Both the position numbers and the translations under genes were made by a program. Positions 1 to 9,400 of a stretch of DNA of 38,366 nt are shown here, one piece after another. Below the pieces are notes generated by a model. That model was not told the origin of the DNA, did no database searches, and worked only from the letters and a program-made list of their open reading frames with translations. Source of the DNA: Candidatus Kryptoniota bacterium (lineage in GTDB: Bacteria; Bacteroidota; Ignavibacteria; Kryptoniales; JAKASW01). The stretch spans positions 1 through 38,366 of the forward strand of contig DATCTN010000022.1 of assembly GCA_036567965.1 (NCBI GenBank). The letters are read 5' to 3'. Position 1 is the stretch's first letter; each line of letters begins with the position of its first letter.

Positions 1-53
1 ATCTTTATGAAGGAGAAAGGAAAGTGGCTCATCGAACTATGGCGGACAGCTGA

Positions 54-164
54 TTAGAGTCGGCGCTTATTGGAAACATAATTGCCGTTATCATCATTAC
101 CTTCTTTCTTGGGAAACCGAATCCCGAAACGGCGGCCAACATGCCGCATCACGACCCTAATCTG
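54..164 (+). pseudogene. C-terminal remnant of a small membrane protein
   Basis: Reading frame 3 runs open from an in-frame stop at 51-53 to a TGA at 162-164. It encodes one hydrophobic helix (IGNIIAVIIITFFLG) followed by a short polar tail rich in Pro, Asn and His. No ATG, GTG or TTG precedes the helix in this frame. A different frame is open before it (ending at a TAG at 55-57). A gene broken by a small indel or stop is therefore plausible, with its 5' part outside the window. The composition looks protein-like, but the family is not recognised and the call is weak. Confidence 0.3.
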
Positions 165-167
165 TGA

Positions 168-313
168 GGGAGTTAGACTCCCGAACTGAAGGACATGCAG
201 GAGTTGTACTCCGTTTGAGTGGATAAGTTGACTTCATGAGAGGATACGATAATCGGTGTTGAGTGCTTCGCCTGAACATGCCGGCTTGCGTGCTGGGCCT
301 GGAGTACAACTCC
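168..313. repeat. Cluster of three short GGAGT/ACTCC hairpins
   Basis: Three small palindromes lie at 168-182 (GGGAGT, 3-nt loop, ACTCCC), 200-212 (GGAGT...ACTCC) and 301-313 (GGAGT...ACTCC, inverse loop of the second). They share the GGAGTT/AACTCC core of the larger palindromes at 2741-2763 and 6309-6331. They lie in gene-free DNA and are probably decayed members of the same repeat family. No gene is seen between 165 and 454. Confidence 0.45.
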
Positions 314-358
314 CTCCCAGAAGCGTCTTGAGACCCTACGCTCCACACCTCTCCTGTT

Positions 359-406
359 CTGTCATCCTGAGTCCCGACGTTTTGCAATCGGGACGAGGGA
401 TCTCGG
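359..406 (+). repeat. TGTCATCCTGAG hairpin repeat, left copy
   Basis: The unit starts TGTCATCCTGAG, forms a 7-bp hairpin (GTCCCGA at 371-377, TCGGGAC at 388-394) and ends GAGGGATCTCG. It matches the reverse complement of 790-836 almost base for base, with a compensatory C-G to G-C swap in the stem. Repeats starting TGTCATYCTGAG are a widespread class of small bacterial dispersed repeat. It lies about 50 bp upstream of the GIY-YIG gene start. Confidence 0.75.
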
Positions 407-454
407 ATACACCAATCAATCGGGACTACATGGCAATGGAGAAAGGTATATGAC

Positions 455-745
455 ATGAGCAAGACTTACTACGTCTACATTCTCGCGAGCAAATCCCGAG
501 TCCTTTACACAGGCATTACGAATGACTTGGTCAGGCGTGTGTACGAGCACAAGCATAAGATGAACGAGGGCTTCACCAAGAAGTATCATGTGGACCGGTT
601 GGTGTACTTCGAGGAGACTGACGATGTGACGGCGGCAATAGCAAGGGAGAAACAATTAAAGAGGTACACCAGAAAGAGGAAGATCGAACTCATCCGATCT
701 ATGAATCAAGAGTGGAATGACCTCAGCGAAGGGTGGTACGATTGA
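455..745 (+). CDS. GIY-YIG nuclease superfamily protein (UPF0213/YhbQ-like)
   Basis: A 96-residue single-domain protein. The N-terminus YYVYILAS and the following VLYTGITNDLVRRVYEHK form the GIY-YIG core: the Y-x-Y-I-L strand, the Y-T-G strand, then the catalytic-type Arg in the first helix. EEPxx-type Glu residues and a basic C-terminal helix (REKQLKRYTRKRK) follow. The ending NQEWNDLSEGWYD is typical of this small stand-alone subfamily. A GGAGAAAGG ribosome-binding site at 438-446 sits 8 bases before the ATG. The family makes single- or double-strand DNA cuts. The role of these short members is not settled; DNA repair and mobile-element mobilisation have both been considered. The gene is bracketed by inverted copies of a hairpin repeat (359-406 and 790-836), which suggests the protein and the repeat travel together. 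Confidence 0.9.
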   Translation: MSKTYYVYILASKSRVLYTGITNDLVRRVYEHKHKMNEGFTKKYHVDRLVYFEETDDVTAAIAREKQLKRYTRKRKIELIRSMNQEWNDLSEGWYD

Positions 746-789
746 GCAACCGCGCCATCGTTTCAAGCACACTGGGGCATTCATCAATT

Positions 790-836
790 CGAGATTCCTC
801 GTGCCGATGGCGGAGCATCGGCACTCAGAATGACAA
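790..836 (-). repeat. TGTCATTCTGAG hairpin repeat, right inverted copy
   Basis: Read on the minus strand, this starts TGTCATTCTGAG, forms the hairpin GTGCCGA...TCGGCAC (plus-strand arms at 801-808 and 817-824) and ends GAGGAATCTCG. It is the mirror copy of the repeat at 359-406. Loop bases differ, but the stem is kept through a paired change. It starts 45 bp after the GIY-YIG stop codon. Confidence 0.75.
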
Positions 837-1096
837 AGTGGAAGGAGTTGCGGAAGCATGAGGGCGAAGAAGACACTCTCCCATTCTCTTGTCCTGATTT
901 ATCATGACTCATCAGGATTGGTAAGTGCCTTGCATCGCTCGCGACGCCCTCATAGTTTTCCATTCGTAAGGGAGGCAGTAAAGTTGGGAACCAGCCGTTA
1001 AATATTTCGGGCCGACAGAGAGGCCATAATGATAGATACTACAACACTTTCAAACAGTGTTTGCGCAAGACCACGGCTAATGGCAGGAGGATCTGG
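837..1096. other. Gene-free spacer
   Basis: I see no coding region, RNA or clear repeat here. The short open frames have no ribosome-binding site and no protein-like composition. The promoter of the following lipoprotein gene is probably in the AT-rich part around 990-1060, but no confident -35/-10 pair can be named. Confidence 0.4.
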
Positions 1097-1603
1097 ATGA
1101 AATCTTTGAGAGCATTCGGAGGCGATGGACTGACCATTATCTCGAAGGTTTGGCCGCGAAAACTTCTCCTCGTCTTTGCGGGATTGTTACTAATTCTCTC
1201 CTCGTCGTGCAATAAGGAATCTACAAATCAGCCCCCATGGAAAACTCCCTACGAGCTGTGGCAGTTGCGCAATCCCCACGGCTATACGATCGACCAAAGA
1301 CGATCGTGCTTTTGTCCTTATAGTGGTATTCTTGTGCGAGTCTGGGTCGTAGCTGATACGGTTTTCAGAGTGACTACAATCCCTGATACCGCGATTGTAT
1401 CGTATCCGTTCTACAGGTCTGTTGATTCTCTGTTCAGTCTAATTCGAAATTCCACGAACGATTCGCTCGTCATCCGTTATAATGCCGATTACGGATATCC
1501 GGAATACCTGGATGTCAATCCGCAATCCCATCCGGTTGATGGCGGGTTTACTTACGAAAATTCGAACCTGCAGCCAATGGGGTTGCGTGTAACCAAGAGA
1601 TAG
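1097..1603 (+). CDS. Putative lipoprotein with DUF6174-like domain
   Basis: A 168-residue exported protein. The ATG at 1097 is preferred over the upstream TTG at 1061 because a perfect AGGAGG lies at 1085-1090, 6 bases ahead. Residues about 18-38 form a hydrophobic signal segment ending LSSSC, a usable lipobox, so the mature protein would be lipid-anchored. The body reads YELWQLRNPHGY, then a CFCPYSG motif with close cysteines, V-rich strands, VDSLFSLI, and a C-terminal RYNADYGYPEYLDVN. This order (YxL...CFCP...V.V...FxxI...YdxxyGyP.yi.vd) is that of DUF6174, whose function is unknown. The gene stands alone and the product probably sits on the periplasmic face of a membrane. The domain call comes from recalled pattern only. 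Confidence 0.7.
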   Translation: MKSLRAFGGDGLTIISKVWPRKLLLVFAGLLLILSSSCNKESTNQPPWKTPYELWQLRNPHGYTIDQRRSCFCPYSGILVRVWVVADTVFRVTTIPDTAIVSYPFYRSVDSLFSLIRNSTNDSLVIRYNADYGYPEYLDVNPQSHPVDGGFTYENSNLQPMGLRVTKR

Positions 1604-1762
1604 GGGAAGCACCGGCCACATTGTTTCTTCCTGTCGCCTGCGATATATTTTCTTCATCGCAACCATTGAGGGCACTCACAGACGTCCAATTCATTGCACT
1701 CTGATAGATTATCGGGGCTTACCATTGTGTTTCAAAAATAAAATTACAAATAGGAGAAGATC

Positions 1763-2686
1763 ATGACTACTCTATTCCTCACAGTGTTGTTCGTTGTCGT
1801 CGGGTTTGCGCTGCTGACGGCAAAGTCGTCAGACCCCCGATTCGGGGCGAACATCAAAAGACTCGGCTTCCTGAGTTTTGGATTGGCAGTGATAGTATTT
1901 CTTGCGGCATCATTCACAGTCATCGAGCCGGGTTATGTCGGCGTGCCTGTATTATTCGGCAATGTCGGCTCACAATCTCTTTCGGCTGGTTTTCATCCGA
2001 TATTCTTTTTGACTGATGTTTATAAAATGTCTATCCAGACGAAAGACTATACTATGTCTTCAGCCAATAGCGAAGGCAACAGAACTGGTGATGATGCTGT
2101 TGCTACGCTATCGCGTGATCAACTTATTCTGAAATTCGATGTCACAGTTTGGTATCATTTAGATCCATCGCAGGCAAATAATGTTTACAGTAATATCGGT
2201 CTGAATTACGAAGAAGTGATCGTGAGGCCGGCCATCAGAACTGCGCTGGTAAATGCCGCTACCAAGTTTGATGCGAGCGATGTTATGTCTCTCCAAAGAG
2301 ACGCTTATACCAAGATGGTTACTGAATTATTATTGCAGGAACTGACCGGTAAGGGCGTAATTTTGGACAACGTGCTCATCAGAAACGTAGAACCGCCGGC
2401 AACCGTTAGCGATGCTATTGCAGCAAAACTTAAAGCCTCTCAGCAAGCGCAGCAAATGGAATACACCATACAGTATGCTCAGAAGGAAGCGCAGCGAAAA
2501 GCGATCGAGGCTCAGGGCATTGCGGATGCTCAAAGAATAATCAACAATGGACTGACGCAGAATTATCTGCAGTGGTATTACATCAGTCAGCTCAAGGAAC
2601 TGGTGAACAGTCCCAACAACTCGACAATCATTCTGCCGTACGACCAGAGGCTGACGCCGTTATTGAATATTCAGAACAAGAAGTAG
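1763..2686 (+). CDS. SPFH/Band 7 (prohibitin-family) membrane protein
   Basis: A 307-residue protein with a ribosome-binding site AGGAGA at 1752-1757. Two hydrophobic segments lie at about 2-19 and 34-52. The SPFH domain follows (about 53-230): the GYVGVPVLFGNV strand, the central ALVNAATKFDASDV segment and VLIRNVEPPATVSDAIAAKL. A coiled-coil tail rich in Ala, Gln and Glu (about 225-262, QQAQQMEYTIQYAQKEAQRK) precedes a short C-terminus (LKELVNSPNNSTIILPYDQR), as in prohibitin/HflK-type proteins. Such proteins form large membrane rings that organise membrane domains and can control FtsH-type proteases. No protease gene is adjacent, so the partner is unknown. It is monocistronic by spacing. 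Confidence 0.88.
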   Translation: MTTLFLTVLFVVVGFALLTAKSSDPRFGANIKRLGFLSFGLAVIVFLAASFTVIEPGYVGVPVLFGNVGSQSLSAGFHPIFFLTDVYKMSIQTKDYTMSSANSEGNRTGDDAVATLSRDQLILKFDVTVWYHLDPSQANNVYSNIGLNYEEVIVRPAIRTALVNAATKFDASDVMSLQRDAYTKMVTELLLQELTGKGVILDNVLIRNVEPPATVSDAIAAKLKASQQAQQMEYTIQYAQKEAQRKAIEAQGIADAQRIINNGLTQNYLQWYYISQLKELVNSPNNSTIILPYDQRLTPLLNIQNKK

Positions 2687-2701
2687 GGCGGAACTGCAAT
2701 A

Positions 2702-2798
2702 CTTCCGCTGTGCGACAGTTGAAATATCTCACATGGTCCGGTTCCGGAGTTCAACTCCGGAACAACTTAAAAGTTCCCGCAGCAGAGCGATGGAACCA
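2702..2798 (+). repeat. Composite hairpin repeat (CCGCTGT...GAGCGATGGAACCA), copy 1
   Basis: The copy runs CCGCTGTGCGACAGTT, then a palindrome with 11-bp arms (GTTCCGGAGTT) at 2741-2763, and ends CAGAGCGATGGAACCA (2783-2798). The same three blocks in the same order occur at 6270-6388. The internal CGACAGTT palindrome is decayed here but intact in the other copy. It starts 16 bp after the SPFH gene and might serve as its transcript end, but there is no T-run. Confidence 0.7.
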
Positions 2799-3273
2799 GA
2801 TTTTCCAGTTTCCTTTTCTTCTTCCACCGCTCGTGACTGCGGATTGTTGGATATTCCTGACTGAGACATTACATTCTTCTCGAAGGGCATATGGATCAAT
2901 GGCAGAACGTCAGGGCTCGGCTAAATCAAGCTTCTACCATCAGCAACCAGTACAGGGCAATCAAAAACCTCCATCCTACACCCGCTGGCGATTTCATTCA
3001 ATCCGGCATTAGACGCCCTTCGTCGGTACAACAGTATAACTGAAATATCCAGTCTTCATTCGGTAATGCCAGATTCGGAATGGAGAGACACCCTCAGCTT
3101 TAATTGTCTCATCTCCGATCTCTCCTGAATAATTTTATCCAGGCATCTCTCTTCATTTCATGATTCAGACGACACTTGCAGAGGTCGTCGTGGATCCGGA
3201 TGAAGGGCTCGAAGCAGCAGACGATGGCTGCCTATACAGTCCTGCAAACTTTCATCACATTGCTGGAGGATAT
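2799..3273. other. Gene-free spacer before the beta-propeller gene
   Basis: Nothing coding is supported in these 475 bases. An open frame spanning 2572-3012 runs through the SPFH 3' end and the hairpin repeat and is not protein-like. The in-frame extension of the next gene back to 3160 lacks a signal peptide at its start and a ribosome-binding site, so it is treated as untranslated. Confidence 0.5.
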
Positions 3274-5421
3274 ATGAAAACCAAACTACTGTTTCTCATC
3301 ATGACCGTCTCCGTCATATTCAATGTGGAGCTCTCGAATGCTCAGTGGAATTGGGTATGGCGTAATCCGCAGCCGACAGGGAACGCCATCTTCGATGTGT
3401 GGCCGTTTTCGACGACCGAATATCTGGCCGTAGGAGGCGGCGGGCTGATTATGCGGTCGACAGACGCAGGATTGACCTGGACGACCATCGGGTCAGGTGT
3501 ACCTAACTATCTTTACGCCGTATATTTCGCGGATGCGAACAACGGCTGGATCTGCGGGCAAGATGGTGTGGTTCTCCGTACCACCGACCACGGCGCAACC
3601 TGGGGAGTTACTCAAACAGGCGCGGGCTCTCTCTGGGATATTTGCTTTTGGGGGACAAGCACAGGCTGGGCTTGCGGGGATAACGGAATGATAATCAAAA
3701 CTACCGATGGTGGAACTTCATGGGATTCGAAGAACAGTGGAACCACAGAGTGGTTGACCAGCATCTGCTTCACAAGCGCCACCGAGGGATATATTGCAGG
3801 CGCCGGAGGAACAATTCTGAAGACAGTTAACGGCGGATCCATCTGGGGCTCCAAGACCACAAATACAACAAACGATCTCCACACGATCTTTGAAGTTGGA
3901 TCGGTGATGTATTCATTCGGACTCAGCGGCACTGTAATAAAGAGTAACGATGGAGGAAGCACCTGGCCGTCGGCGAGCAGCGGACTTTTAGGAGACATTA
4001 GGTACGCCTGCGCCGTTGATGCAAACAACATGTGGGTAGTAGGTCAGGGAAACGTGGTCAGCAAGACCACTGATGGCGGCGCAACATGGAACAGCAAAAA
4101 TCCTTGGATAGGAGGAAACCCCGATAACGGACCGACTATCACCGGCGATTTCTATTGTGCCTATTTTTCATCTTCGACTACCGGCATAGTGTGCGGCAGC
4201 AACGGAGTTATTTACCGAACGACCGACGACGGAGCCACGTGGACATCGCGATCGATCTCTTTCACAGGGAAAGACGCAGTCGATATAACCTTTTCCGATT
4301 CGCAGCGCGGATTCTTTCTCGTGAACCCGAACGACGCGACATCGAACTCGTTGTTCCGCACCACCGATGGAGGCGCGTCATGGTCCGAAGTGTCAAACAC
4401 TAACCCGGTCAACTTTGTCAGGATATTCAGCGGCGGCAGCGGCATACGTTATGCCGGAGACACAAGAGGTCTCGAGACCACCACCGACTACGGAGCAACA
4501 TGGGCGTCGAACGGAGGCAGCGCGCCCGCAGGAAGTTCATACCCGAAGTTCGAATTCGCAAACACTTCGGTCGGCTGGTCGGGATCATTCACCTCGCCGT
4601 TCAGCTACAAAACTACAGATGGAGGAAAAAACTGGACGACCGTTACCCGCCCGTACGTCGATGTTATCGGCGGTTACTCTGTTCCCGACGCGAATACGAT
4701 CTGGATAGCGGAATGGTCCGACGGAGTGAACATAATTTTGAGCACCGATGGTGGAGCTACATGGGCCAATCCGGCAGGGAGCGTCAGCGGGAACCGAACA
4801 TGCGTCTTTGCTTTCGATGCGAGCAAGGCATGGGTCGGCAGCTCGAACGGAAAGATCTATAAAACGACAAACGGCGCCGGCTCATTCACAGAAGTAGACC
4901 CGATGATGGGCGGGAACGCGGTATCAGACGTCAAGTTTCTAACAGCGGATACAGGCTTCGTTGTCGGGGCAGCCGGAAACTTCAGCGTCACGTATGACGG
5001 CGGCGCGTCGTGGACTCCGGGAAATAATGGTACGGACTGGACGAAGATCGGAGTTGCAAGCCACAGAGATATTCTCTTCGTCGGCAAGCTAGGCACGGTT
5101 CTTCAGGGGATGTACGGGCCCGCAACAGGAGTATCCATTTCTGGAAAAACCAATCCTGAGGCGTTTGCGCTAAGTCAGAATTTTCCCAACCCATTTAATC
5201 CTTCGACGGCAATATCATTTGACATTCCATCGAAGAGTTTCGTGACATTGAAAATATTCGACCTCCTCGGAAGAGAAGTGGCAACAATAGTCTCGGAAGA
5301 GATGACTCCCGGACATTATCAGAGGATGTGGGATGCTTCCCGAATGCCGAGTGGAATTTATTTTTGCAGATTACAATCCGGTTCGTTCACGGAAACAAGA
5401 AAACTTGTAGTGCTTAAGTAA
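3274..5421 (+). CDS. Secreted Asp-box (BNR/Ycf48-like) beta-propeller protein with T9SS sorting domain
   Basis: A 715-residue protein starting MKTKLLFLIMTVS, a Sec signal peptide ending near SNAQ. The ATG at 3274 has GGAGGA just upstream (3265-3270). The body is a run of about eleven Asp-box repeats (pattern S/T-x-D-x-G-x-T/S-W: STDAGLTW, TTDHGATW, TTDGGTSW, SNDGGSTW, TTDDGATW and others) spaced 40-60 residues apart, as in BNR/sialidase-like and Ycf48-like propellers. The last 80 residues are the type IX sorting domain: NFPNPFNPSTAISFDIP, FDLLGREVATIV, MPSGIYFCRLQSG and a terminal KLVVLK. The product is therefore exported, crosses the outer membrane through the T9SS, and is attached or released at the surface. 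The ligand is unknown. No catalytic residues of true sialidases were identified. Confidence 0.88.
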   Translation: MKTKLLFLIMTVSVIFNVELSNAQWNWVWRNPQPTGNAIFDVWPFSTTEYLAVGGGGLIMRSTDAGLTWTTIGSGVPNYLYAVYFADANNGWICGQDGVVLRTTDHGATWGVTQTGAGSLWDICFWGTSTGWACGDNGMIIKTTDGGTSWDSKNSGTTEWLTSICFTSATEGYIAGAGGTILKTVNGGSIWGSKTTNTTNDLHTIFEVGSVMYSFGLSGTVIKSNDGGSTWPSASSGLLGDIRYACAVDANNMWVVGQGNVVSKTTDGGATWNSKNPWIGGNPDNGPTITGDFYCAYFSSSTTGIVCGSNGVIYRTTDDGATWTSRSISFTGKDAVDITFSDSQRGFFLVNPNDATSNSLFRTTDGGASWSEVSNTNPVNFVRIFSGGSGIRYAGDTRGLETTTDYGATWASNGGSAPAGSSYPKFEFANTSVGWSGSFTSPFSYKTTDGGKNWTTVTRPYVDVIGGYSVPDANTIWIAEWSDGVNIILSTDGGATWANPAGSVSGNRTCVFAFDASKAWVGSSNGKIYKTTNGAGSFTEVDPMMGGNAVSDVKFLTADTGFVVGAAGNFSVTYDGGASWTPGNNGTDWTKIGVASHRDILFVGKLGTVLQGMYGPATGVSISGKTNPEAFALSQNFPNPFNPSTAISFDIPSKSFVTLKIFDLLGREVATIVSEEMTPGHYQRMWDASRMPSGIYFCRLQSGSFTETRKLVVLK

Positions 5422-5433
5422 ATCATTCCTTTT

Positions 5434-5480
5434 GGGGAACCTGCACGGAGGTCTGCGAAGGCTTTCTCTGCGGGTTCCCC
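5434..5480 (+). terminator. Possible transcript-end hairpin after the propeller gene
   Basis: GGGGAACC at 5434-5441 pairs with GGTTCCCC at 5473-5480 across a 31-base loop, starting 13 bases after the stop codon. The 8-bp arms are perfect, with TGC/GCG flanks partly extending them. No T-run follows, so an ordinary intrinsic terminator is uncertain. Confidence 0.4.
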
Positions 5481-5574
5481 GATTCAATTCACATTTCCCT
5501 TCGTTGTAACTCCACGATGCGGTGCTGCGCAAAGAATTGGGTACTGCCAGATGGACTCGATTTAGGATCCGTTG

Positions 5575-5590
5575 CAGAGCGATTGAACCA
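5575..5590 (+). repeat. CAGAGCGATTGAACCA repeat fragment
   Basis: This 16-bp block differs by one base from CAGAGCGATGGAACCA at 2783-2798, 6244-6259 and 6373-6388. It is an isolated fragment of the composite hairpin repeat family, 139 bp before the YciI-like gene. Nothing else is seen in the gap 5481-5728. Confidence 0.6.
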
Positions 5591-5728
5591 GGTGAATGGA
5601 ATTTCCTGCATTGCCGGATTGTTCAGGTGGAGAGCACCGAAGCGTCCCAGCATCCGTACAACCTGATCTGAGACGCTATATGCACGATGCTGCAACTGAT
5701 CAATCAACTCACGCGAGAGAGAGGGACG

Positions 5729-6112
5729 ATGATGCAGGAATTCATTTTCTTCATTCGTAAACGGAACCGAAGCGAGCTAACTCTTGCCCCCGATCAACAC
5801 CAGAAATTCCTGAAAGCGTGCGAGAGTTACATCGGGCGTCTGAAGAAAGAAGGGAAATTGCTTTCCGCGCAACCGATTGAATGGGGCGGAAACATTGTGT
5901 CACGTTCGGAGGGCGAATGGAAGCATGGGAATTTCAACGAGTCGGGAGAATACATAGGCGGATACTACCATCTCCGTGCGAAAAACCTGGACGAAGCGAT
6001 CTCTATCGCGAAGGCGAATCCGGAATTTGAATACAACCCCAACACGAGAATCGAAGTGCGTCCAATAAAGATGAAGGAAGAAAGCACGGGCTTCGTTTAT
6101 CCGAAGGAGTAA
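5729..6112 (+). CDS. YciI-like (YCII-related/DGPF) protein
   Basis: A 127-residue protein starting MMQEFIFFIRKRN. The ATG pair at 5729/5732 follows a GAGAGAGGG ribosome-binding site, so the upstream in-frame ATG at 5687 is rejected. The fold signature is an N-terminal strand (EFIFFIR), a helical LKACESYIGRLKKEGKLLSAQPI, a mid-region GGYYHLRAKNLDEAISIAKANPEF and a last strand RIEVRPIKM. This matches the YCII-related dimeric alpha-beta barrel. Members are small cytoplasmic proteins, some acting as dehydrochlorinases or muconolactone-isomerase-like enzymes and some fused to sigma factors. No activity can be assigned here. The gene stands alone between hairpin repeats. Confidence 0.75.
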   Translation: MMQEFIFFIRKRNRSELTLAPDQHQKFLKACESYIGRLKKEGKLLSAQPIEWGGNIVSRSEGEWKHGNFNESGEYIGGYYHLRAKNLDEAISIAKANPEFEYNPNTRIEVRPIKMKEESTGFVYPKE

Positions 6113-6238
6113 CAAAAGGACGCCCGAGGCTCCGCGGACAAGGGCAATTTGTGTTCGTTGTGTGCGTACGATTATTCCAAATGTTACCGACTGCCGCTAC
6201 CTTGACTCATTAGGGAATCAGTAACGGCTTTACAGCTG

Positions 6239-6388
6239 GGTTCCAGAGCGATGGAACCAGGATAAAAAGCCTCCGCTGTACGACAGTTCAACTGTCTCAC
6301 CCTGTCCAGTTCCGGAGTTAAACTCCGGAACAACGAAAACTCAATACTCGGCTGAGGGTTTTGGCTTCACCACAGAGCGATGGAACCA
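6239..6388 (+). repeat. Composite hairpin repeat, copy 2 plus extra terminal unit
   Basis: In order: a hairpin GGTTCCA-GAGCGA-TGGAACC (6239-6258), CCGCTGTACGACAGTT containing the palindrome GACAGTT/AACTGTC (6282-6296), the palindrome with 11-bp GTTCCGGAGTT arms (6309-6331), and CAGAGCGATGGAACCA again (6373-6388). The last three blocks repeat 2702-2798 in the same order and spacing class. The repeat fills most of the 373-bp gap before the GH35-GH53 gene. Confidence 0.75.
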
Positions 6389-6485
6389 CGTTATCAATAT
6401 CTATATGCACTCTTCTTCCACACGCTTGCAATTCCAGCGTGATTGTCTGATTTTTGAAGCGACCAAGAATAATAAAGAGGATGCC

Positions 6486-9400
6486 ATGCCTCACTCTGAC
6501 TGGTTCAAGTTCACGTTGCCTGCCGCCGCAGTGATTATGTTTACGTTGTTCTCACCGTTATCCCGGGCATGCGCTCAGACTCTGCCGCAATCGGAGAGAG
6601 TCTTTACGATCAATGCGACGGATCGCATCGCGCCTCCGGAAACAGGTTACCTCGAGATGGGAAGCAGCGATGCCGGTAACTCGCCTGACGGCAGCACGCT
6701 GTCCGTAAACAGCCGCTACCTTGTGCTTGACGGCAAGCCCTGGCTTCCGGTGATGGGTGAATTCCATTACAGCCGTTTTCCTGAACGATATTGGGAAGAA
6801 GAGCTTCTGAAAATGAAGGCGGGCGGCGTCCAGATTGTTTCCACATATGTTTTTTGGATCCACCACGAAGAAGTCGAAGGACAATTTGACTGGTCGGGCC
6901 GGCGTGATCTTCGAAAGTTTGTGGAGCTCTGCTCAAAGTTAGGACTTTATGTTTACCCAAGAATCGGTCCGTGGGCGCATGGCGAAGTGAGAAATGGAGG
7001 GTTTCCAGATTGGCTCATTGCAAAGGGTCCGATACGCGTAAACGACTCGACCTTTCTCTCTTACGTGAAAATATTTTACAAGGAAATCGGAAATCAGCTG
7101 AAAGGTTTGCTCTGGAAAGATGGAGGTCCGGTAATCGGAATCCAGATCGAGAATGAGTACGCGAACCGCGCCCCAAACGGGGGCGATGCGTACCTGTTGA
7201 AACTGAAGAGCATGGCTATTGAAGCCGGCCTTGATGTACCACTATATACCGTTACAGGCTGGGACAACGCTGTAATTCCTCCTCATGCATTTATTCCGGT
7301 GTACGGCGGTTATCCCGACGAGCCGTGGTCCGGAGCCAGAGGGGAAATGCGGCCTGATCCGCAGGGCGTCTTCCAATTTCATGTCGCAACACCCATCGGG
7401 ACTGCCGGAATCATGCAGGGTGTACCGTCCGGAGCCGAAGAAGTGCAGTATTCACATTATCCGAGATTCACCGCTGAGATAGGTGGAGGGATGGAAGATA
7501 CGTATCATCGGCGGGTGGTGGTCTCGCCTGACGACATAGCTGCGATGTCACTCAGTGCGCTCGGATCAGGCGTGAACCTATTAGGCTACTACATGTACCA
7601 TGGCGGCGCGAACCCGCAGGGAAAACTGACGGCACTTCAGGAATCGCAATCGACCGGCTATCCGAATGACGTGCCTGTAATATCTTACGATTTCCAGGCG
7701 CCGCTCGGCGAGTTCGGGCAGATGAACGGCACCTTCCGCAGGCTCAAAGCTCTTCACCAGTTCATTCACGACTTCGGAACGGAACTTGCCCCGATGGCGG
7801 GAGTTATGCCTGACGTTGTTCCATCCGGTCCGCGCGACACGACCACTTTGCGGATCGCCGCCCGCACATTCGGCGGCAGGGGATTCTTGTTCTTCAACAA
7901 CTACCTCCGGAGTTACCCGCTCCCTGAACAGAAAGGGGTGAAGGTCCGTCTTGAACTACCTGGAGAAACAATTTCAGTTCCTGACGCGCCGGTCGATATC
8001 CCGTCGCAATCCTTTTTCTTCTGGCCCGTCAATCTCGACTTGGGTGGAGCGCTTTTGAAATATGCGACCGCCCAACCTTTCGCAAAGTTCTCCGACGATA
8101 ATGACTCGTACTATTTCTTCATGGCATCTCCGTTTCGTAAAGCAGAATTTGTCTTCGCTGAATCGAATGTAAGTTCATTGCATTCGCCTGCGGGCTCAGT
8201 CCTCCGTAAGGATTCGCTCATGCATGTCGATGGGGTTGGTCCGTCGACAGCAGATGCGATTACGATCAAGACTTCTTCCGGACATATTGTCCATGTTGTC
8301 CTCCTTTCTCAGGAAGAAGCATACGATTCGTGGGAGCTGCGGCTCGATGGTCGTAAACATCTGCTCATCACATCTGCGGAGGTCTTCGCATGCGGCGACA
8401 CGATCCACCTGCGATCGCGTGATCCCAACGCCTTCTCCGTATTGGTTTTCCCCAAGATCAGCAATACGCTTGCCTCAAATTTTCCTCTCATCGAGAAGAG
8501 GGATGTAGGCATATTCAGCCACTTTATCGCGTCGATCAAGCAGGCGAAAAATCCGGCGGGACTCAAACAAATCCGCAAGGCAGGAAATGTTCCGCCAGTG
8601 AAAATGGGAAGAGCGTTCGATTGGCGTAATGGCGCGGTGGCAGCTTCACCGGACGATTCGACGTTCGAACAGGCCGCTGTATGGAGAGTGACATTGCCAA
8701 AAGTCATGCCTCCGGGTATCAGCGATCTGTTTCTGAAAATCAGGTACACTGGAGATGTGGGTAGACTCTACTCGGGAGACCTGATGCTTGATGACAATTT
8801 CTTTAACGGCACAACATGGGAAATCGGATTGAAACGGTTCGGTCCTGACGTATTCGCACATGGACTCGATCTAAAAATACTCCCTCTTCGGAAGGATGCG
8901 CCGATATATATTCCGGAGAATATGTGGCCATCATTCGATGGAGCGGCCCAGGTTGCCGGCGTGAAATCTGTCACGGCTTCACCGGAATATGAAGTGACAC
9001 TCGCTCCGGAGAATAAGAAGATCGGGCAGGCGGGCAAGTTTGTCCTGGGCGCAGACATTTCTTTCCTCGACGCACCGGGCTTCGGGAGATACGCGAAGTT
9101 GCCGGCTTACCAGGAGAATGGAAAACCGGGCGACGAATTGACGATCTTGTCCAACCATGGTTGGAACGCGTTTCGTCTTCGCGTCTTTGTGTCACCTGTG
9201 AGAAAAGCGCCCGACAATTCGCTTGCGAATACTATCCCGCTTGCGAGACGAATAAAAGCTTCCGGTGCGCTGTTGCTCCTGGATTTTCATTTCTCCGACA
9301 CGTGGGCCGATCCACAACACCAGGAAATTCCTGTCGCATGGCAGGGACTCAGTTTCGATTCGCTTGTTGATCGAGTGGAATCGTATGCAAAGGATGTCAT

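Noticed and set aside
2572-3012. 146-codon open frame on the plus strand
   Set aside because: It overlaps the SPFH gene's 3' end in another frame and then reads through the hairpin repeat; no start signal, no recognisable domain.
6558-6960. Long minus-strand frames inside the GH35 part (and similar ones in other large genes)
   Set aside because: They are antisense shadows of a clearly coding plus strand with known catalytic motifs.
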